From positions 932,001 through 996,000 of the forward strand of contig NC_045149.1 of assembly GCF_008831285.2 (NCBI RefSeq): DNA of 64,000 nt, written 5' to 3'. Positions within the stretch are counted from its first letter, which is position 1, and every line of letters starts with the position of its first letter. Below are positions 12,021 through 21,089 of this stretch, piece by piece. The notes under the pieces are model-generated. The model saw nothing but the letters and a program-made list of their open reading frames with translations, did not search any database and was not told where the DNA came from. The position numbers were made by a program, and so were the translations under genes. This DNA is from Nymphaea colorata. Its lineage: Eukaryota; Streptophyta; Magnoliopsida; Nymphaeales; Nymphaeaceae.

Positions 12021-12362
12021 AAATAAATCTGAACAGCAAGTCTACCAGGGATTCAAGCATGCACGCACAACACATGTGAGCAAGAGATGAAAAAAAAAAA
12101 GAAACAAGAGAGCAATGATTTTCAGGTTTGCTTTTGGGAGGCGCTTCAATGTCAACGTTCTCATGAATATGTGCTGGGTCTTTATAGTCCACCTCCCAAA
12201 ATTTTCCAAATCCCAACATGAATTATGGCCACCAGAGAATGCTTGACAATCTCGTGAATGGTAATAAATTAGATTTTAATTTTGTTTAATAAAAACTTTA
12301 ATTTGAAAATCAGTTTTCTTTTTTAACTTAATTGAAGGATAGGGTTCTTGGCCACTAATAGA
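12018..12362 (-). repeat. LTR of the LARD-like element (5' LTR on minus strand)
   Basis: Diverged copy of 6361-6817 that starts at GAAAAATAAATCTG. Relative to the left LTR it lacks a segment of about 40 bp near its right end and several smaller segments. The right boundary is set by the last shared word (GGCCACTA). Confidence 0.75.
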
Positions 12363-13021
12363 ATACTGTAAAAAAGGACCCTATGCCCTCGGTTTGGAGG
12401 AGGAGGGGGCCGTCGTTTCCTCTCTAACCTGTTAATCCAAGTAGGCGGCGACGAGAATAACAGGCTTCTAAATCAGATACCAATTGCTTGGATGTTTGAA
12501 AGCCCCAAAAGGCCTTTGAGTACATTCAAATAGAACCACCGGCACTGGTACTGTAGAGGGAAGGCAATGGCCTACCCAAAAAAAAATTATGTTGAATGAG
12601 GGAGGCGGTAGTCACCCCCTTCATGCTGCCGATGATGACTGGGCAGGGCGTCGCTGGTGCTTGCGAGTCACGGCAAGCGCCGTCAAAGCTGCGCAGGAGA
12701 GGCGACGCCGTCCCCTTTGCAAAACTCAATGGCTGTCGCCGTCCCCGCTGCAAAACTCGAGGAAAAGTGTACAAATCACGATTGCTTCCCGACCTTGCAG
12801 GGAGCGACTGTGATTGTCACCGTCCGCAAAGGCGTTGCCTCCCCTCCGCAGCGCCGACGATGCCCGCCGGTGGTTCTGGGCCAAGGGGTTGCCAACACAG
12901 CGGAGGGGGGCGATGATTTCTCCTCGTTCATGGTCACAGCTGACGCCTGACTATGTTTTTACAAAATAACACGTAATGTGTCGCCGATTCCCCGGTGGTT
13001 GTGAGCCAATGGGTTGCCAGC
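12363..13021. other. G+C-rich unassigned spacer
   Basis: 659 bp holding overlapping ORFs of 74-106 codons in all plus frames, which is typical of G+C-rich non-coding DNA and not of one gene. Two partly similar segments near 12885-12940 and 13010-13065 share GGGTTGCCA, then a TTTCTC word and a TTCATGGT word. I recognise no product. Confidence 0.5.
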
Positions 13022-13152
13022 ACCGTGAAGGGGAGTGACAGTTTCTCTTCATTCATGGTGACGCCCCTAACTATTTTTTTTATTTTTACTTTTTCAAGTA
13101 ACAAGGAAGGTCTGGTTAAAAAAAATCGGATGCGGACCGTACCATAATTGTG

Positions 13153-13164
13153 ATATATATATAT

Positions 13165-13251
<87 letters not shown>

Positions 13252-13263
13252 CGTACCATAATT

Positions 13264-13324
<61 letters not shown>
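13153..13324. repeat. Two long (TA)n tracts with an interposed 17-bp word
   Basis: TA runs at 13153-13249 and 13266-13324. The word between them repeats the sequence just left of the first run, so this array grew by an internal duplication. Tyr-Ile ORFs across it are translation of TA repeats. Confidence 0.95.
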
Positions 13325-13331
<7 letters not shown>

Positions 13332-14329
13332 GGATCATATATGTAGCCAAATTAACTACCTTAAAAGAACTGGATATATACAAAATTAGCATATAAAAAA
13401 GTGAGAACAAATTCCGCTTTAAGAAATGACACATGATTGTATTCAGATTCAGATTTAAATAAATATCTGAACAAATTTGGATTTGATTTCAGATTCAGTG
13501 TTAAATAAATATTCTTTATTTGATATCCATCCATTTGAAAGTTCGTTCCGGACATATTGTAATGTGGTTCAGTGTCGGTTTAAAAGGTCAGGCTTGGATT
13601 TTGATGTGAATTTGAAAATCAGATTTGCCTCGGATTTGAATTGTATTCTACTTTGGATTCAGATTTGATATAAACTTTTCTTCGTTTGTAGTGAGAGATA
13701 GGAAGAGTTGTTCAATGCAGTTAGAGATAGGAAGAGTTGTTCAAAAATTATAAATTCTATAAAGTAAGGTACTCATGAAAAAACGTCATTTTCATGTTCA
13801 TTACCTTGTTTGGTGACAAGAAGATTACATCCATGTGCTCGTCAACCTCTAGATTACCTGCCATTGTTTCATAGTTGCCATTTCCTTTGTCCCCATCCCA
13901 ACCTCTGGCAAAAAACTGCTGCATACAAGTATTGCTCAAGGTGACAAGCTACTTTTCTCTAGGGGAAGTGGTCTAAATACATCTCATGGTGAGTTGGAGT
14001 TTATTTCGTTTTATTGTTTGGTTGAAAGTCGAAGTCTTCACCCTTTTCCTCGTTCTCCTAAAGTGCTAAGTTTGTTTTTGTGATTCAGGGTGACTCTTCT
14101 ACTACGCTTCTATTTATATATTGGTGTGCTTCCTTTTACAACACAATGAATTGATGCCATGAAAAGTTGAACCCGCTACCAGCACCTGCCATGTCCATTA
14201 CGCCAATCCCCTCAAAGATGAAAGATGAAGTGACCAAGATATATGATAATTAAATTTGTTTTATGGTTAGAAACAACAAACTCCACCTTTTTTTCTGGCA
14301 ATCTCGCATTAGTGCTAGTTTTTTGACGA

Positions 14330-14468
14330 CTTTGAAATGTCAGTGACATTTTGACTTATATTCTCTTCACCGATGTCCTAACTAAACATCGATAAAATTT
14401 TTGCTGACGTTCTTTCCTCCCTTACCGATGTTTTCTGGCCATTGGTAAAATACCAATTTTTTGTAGCG
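14330..14468. mobile_element. CACTA (EnSpm)-like terminal fragment, copy 1
   Basis: The plus strand ends with ATACCAATTTTTTGTAGCG, whose complement starts CGCTACAAAAAATTGG, one base from the CACTACAA start typical of plant CACTA elements. Inward lie subterminal-type words, both orientations of ACCGATG / CATCGATAAAA, and TTTGACGACTTTG. No opposite end and no transposase were found, so this is an isolated end. The same segment recurs at 16143-16281. Confidence 0.5.
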
Positions 14469-15047
14469 TGGCAGCGACTCACATGGCTGAAGTGTTTCCT
14501 TGGATACCAAAAGTTGGATCAAAAGTTGATAGAATATCAAATCCCACAAATCATTAAAGTTTTATGGGAGATCCAATGGAACTTCACAATGGTATTGGCT
14601 GTCACTGGCATATTGGGCCGGTTTATACATGCTGAAATCCACTCATTTGGTTAATTCAAAGTCTTAACAGGAAGAATATCTACTTTGTGGTCATTAAACA
14701 ATCTTTTTGATCTCAGTAGCGGAGATACATGGGGGCTGGTGTGCCGATACCAGTAAATCAAAAACTTCATTAAGAGCACTCAAAATTATATTGTGACAAC
14801 TCAAAAAATTATGTATGGCGCCTATGCCAGACCTAAACTAATTGACCTGATCGAGTGCCCCTCAGTTTATATATATATATATATAACCTTGTCTTTGCCA
14901 GTACTTGGTCGCTGCATAACCGTGAAGGGGAGTGACAGTTTCTCTTCATTCATGGTGACGCCCCTAACTATTTTTTTTATTTTTACTTTTTCAAGTAACA
15001 AGGAAGGTCTGGTTAAAAAAAATCGGATGCGGACCGTACCATAATTG

Positions 15048-15049
<2 letters not shown>

Positions 15050-15137
<88 letters not shown>
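15050..15137. repeat. (TA)n microsatellite of duplication copy 2
   Basis: Single run of about 44 TA units at the position of the double tract in copy 1. Confidence 0.95.
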
Positions 15138-15144
<7 letters not shown>

Positions 15145-16142
15145 GGATCATATATGTAGCCAAATTAACTACTTTAAAAGAACTGGATATATACAAAATT
15201 AGCATATAAAAAAGTGAGAACAAATTCCGCTTTAAGAAATGACACATGATTGTATTCAGATTCAGATTTAAATAAATATCTGAACAAATTTGGATTTGAT
15301 TTCAGATTCAGTGTTAAATAAATATTCTTTATTTGATATCCATCCATTTGAAAGTTCGTTCCGGACATATTGTAATGTGGTTCAGTGTCGGTTTAAAAGG
15401 TCAGGCTTGGATTTTGATGTGAATTTGAAAATCAGATTTGCCTCGGATTTGAATTGTATTCTACTTTGGATTCAGATTTGATATAAACTTTTCTTCGTTT
15501 GTAGTGAGAGATAGGAAGAGTTGTTCAATGCAGTTAGAGATAGGAAGAGTTGTTCAAAAATTATAAATTCTATAAAGTAAGGTACTCATGAAAAAACGTC
15601 ATTTTCATGTTCATTACCTTGTTTGGTGACAAGAAGATTACATCCATGTGCTCGTCAACCTCTAGATTACCTGCCATTGTTTCATAGTTGCCATTTCCTT
15701 TGTCCCCATCCCAACCTCTGGCAAAAAACTGCTGCATACAAGTATTGCTCAAGGTGACAAGCTACTTTTCTCTAGGGGAAGTGGTCTAAATACATCTCAT
15801 GGTGAGTTGGAGTTTATTTCGTTTTATTGTTTGGTTGAAAGTCGAAGTGTTCACTCTTTTCCTCGTTCTCCTAAAGTGCTAAGTTTGTTTTTGTGATTCA
15901 GGGTGACTCTTCTACTACGCTTCTATTTATATATTGGTGTGCTTCCTTTTACAACACAATGAATTGATGCCATGAAAAGTTGAACCCGCTACCAGCACCT
16001 GCCATGTCCATTACGCCAATCCCCTCAAAGATGAAAGATGAAGTGACCAAGATATATGATAATTAAATTTGTTTTATGGTTAGAAACAACAAACTCCACC
16101 TTTTTTTCTGGCAATCTCGCATTAGTGCTAGTTTTTTGACGA

Positions 16143-16281
16143 CTTTGAAATGTCAGTGACATTTTGACTTATATTCTCTTCACCGATGTCCTAACTAAAC
16201 ATCGATAAAATTTTTGCTGACGTTCTTTCCTCCCTTACCGATGTTTTCTGGCCATTGGTAAAATACCAATTTTTTGTAGCG
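16143..16281. mobile_element. CACTA-like terminal fragment, copy 2
   Basis: Duplicate of the fragment at 14330-14468, carried inside copy 2 of the tandem duplication. It was duplicated with its flank and did not insert independently. Confidence 0.5.
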
Positions 16282-16731
16282 TGGCAGCGACTCACATGGC
16301 TGAAGTGTTTCCTTGGATACCAAAAGTTGGATCAAAAGTTGATAGAATATCAAATCCCACAAATCATTAAAGTTTTATGGGAGATCCAATGGAACTTCAC
16401 AATGGTATTGGCTGTCACTGGCATATTGGGCCGGTTTATACATGCTGAAATCCACTCATTTGGTTAATTCAAAGTCTTAACAGGAAGAATATCTACTTTG
16501 TGGTCATTAAACAATCTTTTTGATCTCAGTAGCGGAGATACATGGGGGCTGGTGTGCCGATACCAGTAAATCAAAAACTTCATTAAGAGCACTCAAAATT
16601 ATATTGTGACAACTCAAAAAATTATGTATGGCGCCTATGCCAGACCTAAACTAATTGACCTGATCGAGTGCCCCTCAGTTTATATATATATATATATAAC
16701 CTTGTCTTTGCCAGTACTTGGTCGCTGCATA

Positions 16732-17702
16732 TATTAAACAACCGTCACTACACTCACAAGTCACAATATACCACCATTATGATCAAAATCATGATGACAA
16801 TAAGCATCACCATCATAATAATCATACGCCACTGTTATCGATCATCTCCATCAATATTAATCACATGCCCATGCTTTCTTGTACCGATTTCGATCTACAC
16901 AAAGGATACGAATTTATAAGAAATAAACTATGTAACTCTTACAACTTTATGAGTACATCTTGAAATTTTTCAGACTTGACAAAATCGTGTTCAACTTTTC
17001 AAGGGGTAAAATGCCCCAACATGAGGCAGGCAGTAAAAAGAAAGGAATACAAACTCTAGCAGATGTATTTCTGGCCCAACACTATGCCTAAACTCTGTAT
17101 ATTTAACTTTGGGTAGAAAAAAAAATCTGTTGCTGCAGAGAGTGAATTACGGGTACAAGGGTGTCGCATGCAACAGATATGCACCCAAAACCCAAAAGCA
17201 AAAGAAGGGGAAGTTGGGCTTTTTGGAAATTTTTCACAAAAAAGTCTTTTTTTGGACATTTAACTTTTTTACTACCTATTTTTTGTCCTTATAAGAGGGC
17301 TCCCACTTTTTACTGTACTGACCAGGGTATATGTCTCCGGTGCACAACTTTTTCTTGCATGGGGCAGTGCATACAACCAGCTTGGAAACTTGGATATGGA
17401 ATTGCATTCCTTTTTTTTTTTGTCAGGGTTTCGGCTAATAGTCTTAGTGTTGACATACCATTTCGTGATTGAAGATCATAGAATGGATGTACATCTGTTA
17501 TGCTACATAAAAACTGTGGTAGAAGGAAGTGAAATTAATGAGATGAGACAATGAAATCCGGGAAACAAAAGCATGAAGTGGAATAATATCGTGATACTTA
17601 TATCCTGATATATTTCTCACTTTTCATATTTTAAAATTTGTACTTGCCAATTATACTTCAATTTCCTGTTGAGAAAATATTACAAGATCATAAGATATAT
17701 AT
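16732..17702. other. Unassigned spacer
   Basis: 971 bp. A CAT/ATC-rich stretch (16770-16860), several poly-T runs and overlapping short ORFs in three frames around 17056-17472. I see no domain, splice pattern or transposon end. Confidence 0.5.
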
Positions 17703-18169
17703 TGTAATGATCCAGTTCACTCTTTCATCGGGCTCAGGTTCTTGGATGGACAGATCCAAATCTACCCTTTAACAGTTTCTGATTCTATCGAAAAATGTTA
17801 GAAATTAAGACAAACAATCACTTAACAACGTCTCTTTATTAGCCAATTAAAAATCTATCACAATCTTTAAGAAAGGACTAAACTTTTAAAGTGAAACATT
17901 ACAATTTACCCCTCTTAAGTGACACACGTTTGAGTACGTAGGACTTTGAGTCTGAGTTATGATACCATTTTAACGACCCAACCCACTATCCCATCGAGCT
18001 AATCTGACCGATTTCCTCAATCAGTTTCAGTTTAAACCAAAAAAAACAAAAAACTATGAATCACGACAACCAACCCTCTAACCGTTTTTCTTTATAAGCA
18101 CTTAAAGAGATTTTTCACAATTCCAGTACCGAACTAAACTTTTTAAAATAGATCGTTATATACATTGTA
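17703..18169 (-). mobile_element. TRIM-like miniature LTR retrotransposon, 467 bp
   Basis: Two diverged direct repeats of about 201 bp (17703-17903 and 17969-18169) flank 65 bp. The left repeat has perfect 7-bp inverted ends TGTAATG/CATTACA. The 65-bp interior holds, on the minus strand, TGGTATCATAACTCAGA (primer-binding-site-like, next to the right repeat) and AAGAGGGGTAAAT (polypurine tract, next to the left repeat). That is the minimal architecture of a terminal-repeat retrotransposon in miniature, without coding capacity. The repeats look roughly two-thirds identical, so the insertion is old; no target-site duplication is visible. Confidence 0.6.
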
Positions 18170-18788
18170 CTTTTCTCAAACTGATTTTGCTTCATTTTTT
18201 CTCACCAAAAACTTAGAAAAAACGAAGAAGTTCAAGTCAGATATTTGAACTTAGTCACCAACTCAAAAAGGAAGGGCCCTCACAGGGACCGAAGAGGAAA
18301 ACTCAAGAAATTGGGAAAATATTGTAAAATGAAAACAAAATGCCCCTTTCATAAAAAATTCGATATTTGTATAAGAAAAAGACATGACACGTGAGGCATC
18401 ACTTACAAAGGGGCAAAGCCATGACACCAAAGGACAAGGGCAGGGTTGGAGTTGCAGCCTAGCTAACTAAAGAAGATGGAATGGGCTCTCTCAATCAACG
18501 CCCATATCGGCTGTATATTATTCTCAAGGCGTAAAATCATTTAATCTAACAGTTGATCATTCTTGAAAGAAAGGAAGCTTTGTTTCTCTGGAAATCAACC
18601 AACATAAGAAAATTTGCTCAAGCGATCCTGACATCCAGCTTTCTTCTCTATTTTCTACTGATATTCAAGGCTCACTTTGGAGAATGTGGTCGAAACTGCT
18701 GACTAGAATCCTGCATCTGAGAGAGAAAGGGGGCGCGAGACAAAAAGAGAGAGAGACTCCAACATAATGGCCATGGCTACCAGCCGGC

Positions 18789-18822
<34 letters not shown>

Positions 18823-18973
18823 GCAGTACAAATTCTTAGAGGGGGAAGGCATGCGTTCACTTGGTCTGATCTGAAGTCATGGTGTAGCGGTGGTGAAACT
18901 AAGGAGGAGTGGGAGAGCTTGACAGGAGGGGTTCCTTCATCGCCCTGTTGGTCGAGTGACCAGCATGTGCAGC
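18170..18973. other. Spacer downstream of the small-peptide ORF
   Basis: AT-rich DNA with a (TA)n tract at 18789-18813. On the minus strand it holds the presumptive 3' UTR of the peptide gene at 18974-19120. Another minus frame, 18777-19007, overlaps the end of that gene and contains IGCTCWSLDQQ. Nothing else is recognised. Confidence 0.5.
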
Positions 18974-19120
18974 CTATGGATCGCATCCCTTGGGGAGAAC
19001 AGCACAACTAGTCTCATCAGGATTGTGGTGGCTGTCGGTTGCTGATCCCTGCTCAACGAAAGCAGTAGCAACCAGTGCCAGAACGAGGAACAGGATGAGC
19101 AAACGGGAAAGGGAAGCCAT
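18974..19120 (-). CDS. Small secreted peptide, 48 aa, unknown function
   Basis: The ATG on the minus strand at 19120 opens a 48-codon frame ending in TAG. Residues 1-27 form a classic signal peptide: Ser/Arg near the start (MASLSRLL), an uninterrupted hydrophobic core rich in Leu, Val, Ile and Phe, then a GSA cleavage-like end. The predicted mature part is about 21 residues, acidic at first (DSHHNPDE), with two cysteines (SCAVLPKGC) and a CDP end. A TATA-like CAATAAATAG lies about 50 bases upstream of the ATG at about 19165-19175. I do not recognise the family. A different frame overlaps the stop and carries two more cysteines, so the gene may be longer in other alleles or frameshifted here. 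Mapped transcripts or homologues would decide. Confidence 0.5.
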   Translation of the reverse strand: MASLSRLLILFLVLALVATAFVEQGSATDSHHNPDETSCAVLPKGCDP

Positions 19121-19966
19121 TAAATTTGGTGATGGAGGAAGCGCCGTGGCCAAGGTGCCTGCCTTAGCGACTATTTATTGATGAAACGAATTTGCAGGTT
19201 CTAGGGTTTGAGATCAAACACGGGAACTCTGGAATCAGCAGTACTCGTACGATCTAAAAAATTTACATTTAAGAACTTGAGTAAAAAATAATGATAATTG
19301 TCGAATGCCGGTACTTTCAATTATTGCTTTTTATTTACTTGTTTTTTAACTATTTTCACAGAAAAACCGAAAGCAAGCTTTATATGAAGTTTTAGGTGAA
19401 AGCTTCGTCGTCTTTCCTTTGAACGGTATAATGAAATTTTATCCCTGTTTAGCTAAAACTATTCACTAAAGCTCTTTATGAATCAAGTACAACTCTATTT
19501 TCATTGCCAAACGACTTGCATGAAGTTACTCCGTCCATATTGATGATTGTATGGGACAAGAATCTGAACCACTTGTATCTTGCTGACATGTGGCAGCAAC
19601 ATCAATCTTGATATTTCCCACCAAGCTTACCTCATAAGCTTGAGTATTAATTAACTTATGACGAAAAAGAAGCTAATATGATAGGATCAGAATCTAATAG
19701 TCTTCTATGAATTAGACAGTTTATTTCGTAATGACAAGGTACGGCAAAGTAGCCAAAATCTATAATGCAATTGTTTTGAGACCCATAACTAAGGTTGGGC
19801 CCAAGAGCTGGAGGCAACCTCACCTGGCCCATCAAGGAGGAACAACTTGAAGAAAAAAAAAAAAAAATGTCATTTGACTTTCAAACAAGAACGACCTAGG
19901 CCCCCTTCCCTTTTCATAAACCATTTCTCATGAGGGTCTCTCGGAAAAACCATATCTGTTGTTAGT
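19121..19966. other. Promoter-side spacer of the small-peptide ORF
   Basis: The first 60 bases hold the TATA-like element and putative leader of the peptide gene. The rest is AT-rich spacer with no recognised feature. Confidence 0.45.
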
Positions 19967-20526
19967 AAGGTTGTGTTTGTTTTACCGTGGATCCGAAATC
20001 TACGGTGATATGAGATCCTTAGGGTTTTAGATCTATAGCTTTAAGGTCAGACTCCCCACTTCAATTTGACCTTTAATCTATGACTTTTAACATGTATCAT
20101 AAAATGAAGATCTCCCAAAACATACTTTTTTATGCAATTTCATACCAGACTATTAAACCCAACCTAAAAGAGCATGGAAAAGGTGATAAAAGAGAAACCA
20201 GCCCTTTTTTAACATAAATCTTTCTTTCTTTTTTTTTTTTTTTTTGGGAAAAACCAATTAAGCAGGGGCATTTGATTACTTCATATTCGAAATCTTTGGT
20301 TTTGATGTAGATCTAAATTGCAAGTGGTATGCTTTTTGCTGATGCGACAAAAGATTCATGGTAAAATCATGGTTTATCATGGCCTAGATCCATACTTAAG
20401 ATTCATATTGTATCTTTTGCATTAATAAAGTGTCGAATTTAAGATCAGAAGGGAGAAGGATCTGATATTAAATCCATAGCTCTTAAATATTGATGATTTT
20501 ATATCAGAGGCAATCAAACACACCTT
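19967..20526. mobile_element. Candidate MITE, about 560 bp
   Basis: The left end AAGGTTGTGTTTGTTTTACC resembles the inverted right end AAGGTGTGTTTGATTGCC. The interior has no ORF and includes a poly-T run at 20230-20246. Similar right-end sequence (CTCTGATTATAAAGCATC) recurs at about 20605-20630, suggesting a nested or truncated second copy. Target-site duplication is unclear, so the superfamily is open. Confidence 0.4.
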
Positions 20527-21089
20527 GTGGGGGCAGTTGATTGCCCCTGACTGTAAATCCTCATGAAAAATATTTGAGATTCATATATTTAAGATCAAAT
20601 TCTCCCCCTCTGATTATAAAGCATCAACCAGACGCTCTATGAGGACGAAGAAAGGCTCTTCGCTGTATTTTTGTGATGCTCAAAGTTTTGCAAGCAAGGT
20701 TTAAATTCTTTTGAATAGAAGGATATGTTCGGTTATGTTGTGCTTTAAAACTACTGATTTAGAGCCTAAACTGCATTCTAGTTTTATACACTTGAAGAAA
20801 TTGTTATGCAAATGGTCTAGAATCTGGAGTTGTTACAACTCTTACTCTCTTCAAGTCTAATAGTTTCAAGTAAATATATCATATTCCACTGATATCATGT
20901 CCACCTCATGCTTTTATCCAGCTTTACCAGTCAACTTCTATTTGAAAATCTACTAGCTATCAAGGTTATGTTAGGTGCCGAAATATATCTTGTATGTGAC
21001 TATGCATCAAATATTATTGTTTAGGAGGGGGTTGTGGTCTATTCTTGAGTTGAAGCTTGTAATGGATCCAATAAACCAGGCCAACTCCA
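20527..21089. other. Unassigned spacer
   Basis: 563 bp. A partial repeat of the preceding MITE end lies near 20600; otherwise AT-rich DNA without recognisable features. Confidence 0.45.

Larger units (their letters stand above)
6361..12362 (-). mobile_element. LARD-like non-coding LTR retrotransposon, about 6 kb
   Basis: Two related terminal sequences (6361-6817 and about 12018-12362) flank 5.2 kb of AT-rich DNA. On the minus strand the right copy is followed by a primer-binding site, and the left copy is preceded by a GTGGGAG polypurine tract, so it is a minus-strand element. I see no Gag, protease, RT, integrase or RNase H words in the interior in any frame; the longest ORFs are short and unrelated to retroelement proteins. 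It may be a large retrotransposon derivative needing a helper, or a copy decayed beyond recognition by eye. Target-site duplications were not resolved. Confidence 0.7.
13022..14918. repeat. Tandem duplication, copy 1 (1,897 bp)
   Basis: Begins ACCGTGAAGGGG and ends GGTCGCTGCATA, where it runs directly into copy 2. Outside the (TA)n tracts I noticed only a handful of substitutions against copy 2 (for example ACTACC/ACTACT near 13356, and two changes near 14038-14045). Copy 1 has two long TA tracts (13153-13249 and 13266-13324) separated by a repeated GACCGTACCATAATTGTGA word; copy 2 has one tract. No gene is recognised in the unit. Confidence 0.95.
14919..16731. repeat. Tandem duplication, copy 2 (1,813 bp)
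   Basis: Direct repeat of 13022-14918. Corresponding points are 1,897 bp apart left of the TA tract and 1,813 bp apart right of it, so the whole length difference lies in the microsatellite. The identical short ORFs in both copies reflect the duplication, not selection. Confidence 0.95.

Noticed and set aside
12589-12950. Three overlapping plus-strand ORFs of 74-106 codons
   Set aside because: All three frames are open at once and products are low complexity, as in G+C-rich non-coding DNA.
12934-13434. 166-codon Tyr-Ile repeat ORF and similar ORFs at 14867-15247 and 62942-63404
   Set aside because: They are translations of (TA)n and (GA)n microsatellites.
13361-16467. Duplicated ORFs (64, 63, 60 and 70 codons) seen in both tandem copies, taken as conserved genes
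   Set aside because: Identity follows from the recent duplication; no domain or codon signal supports coding.
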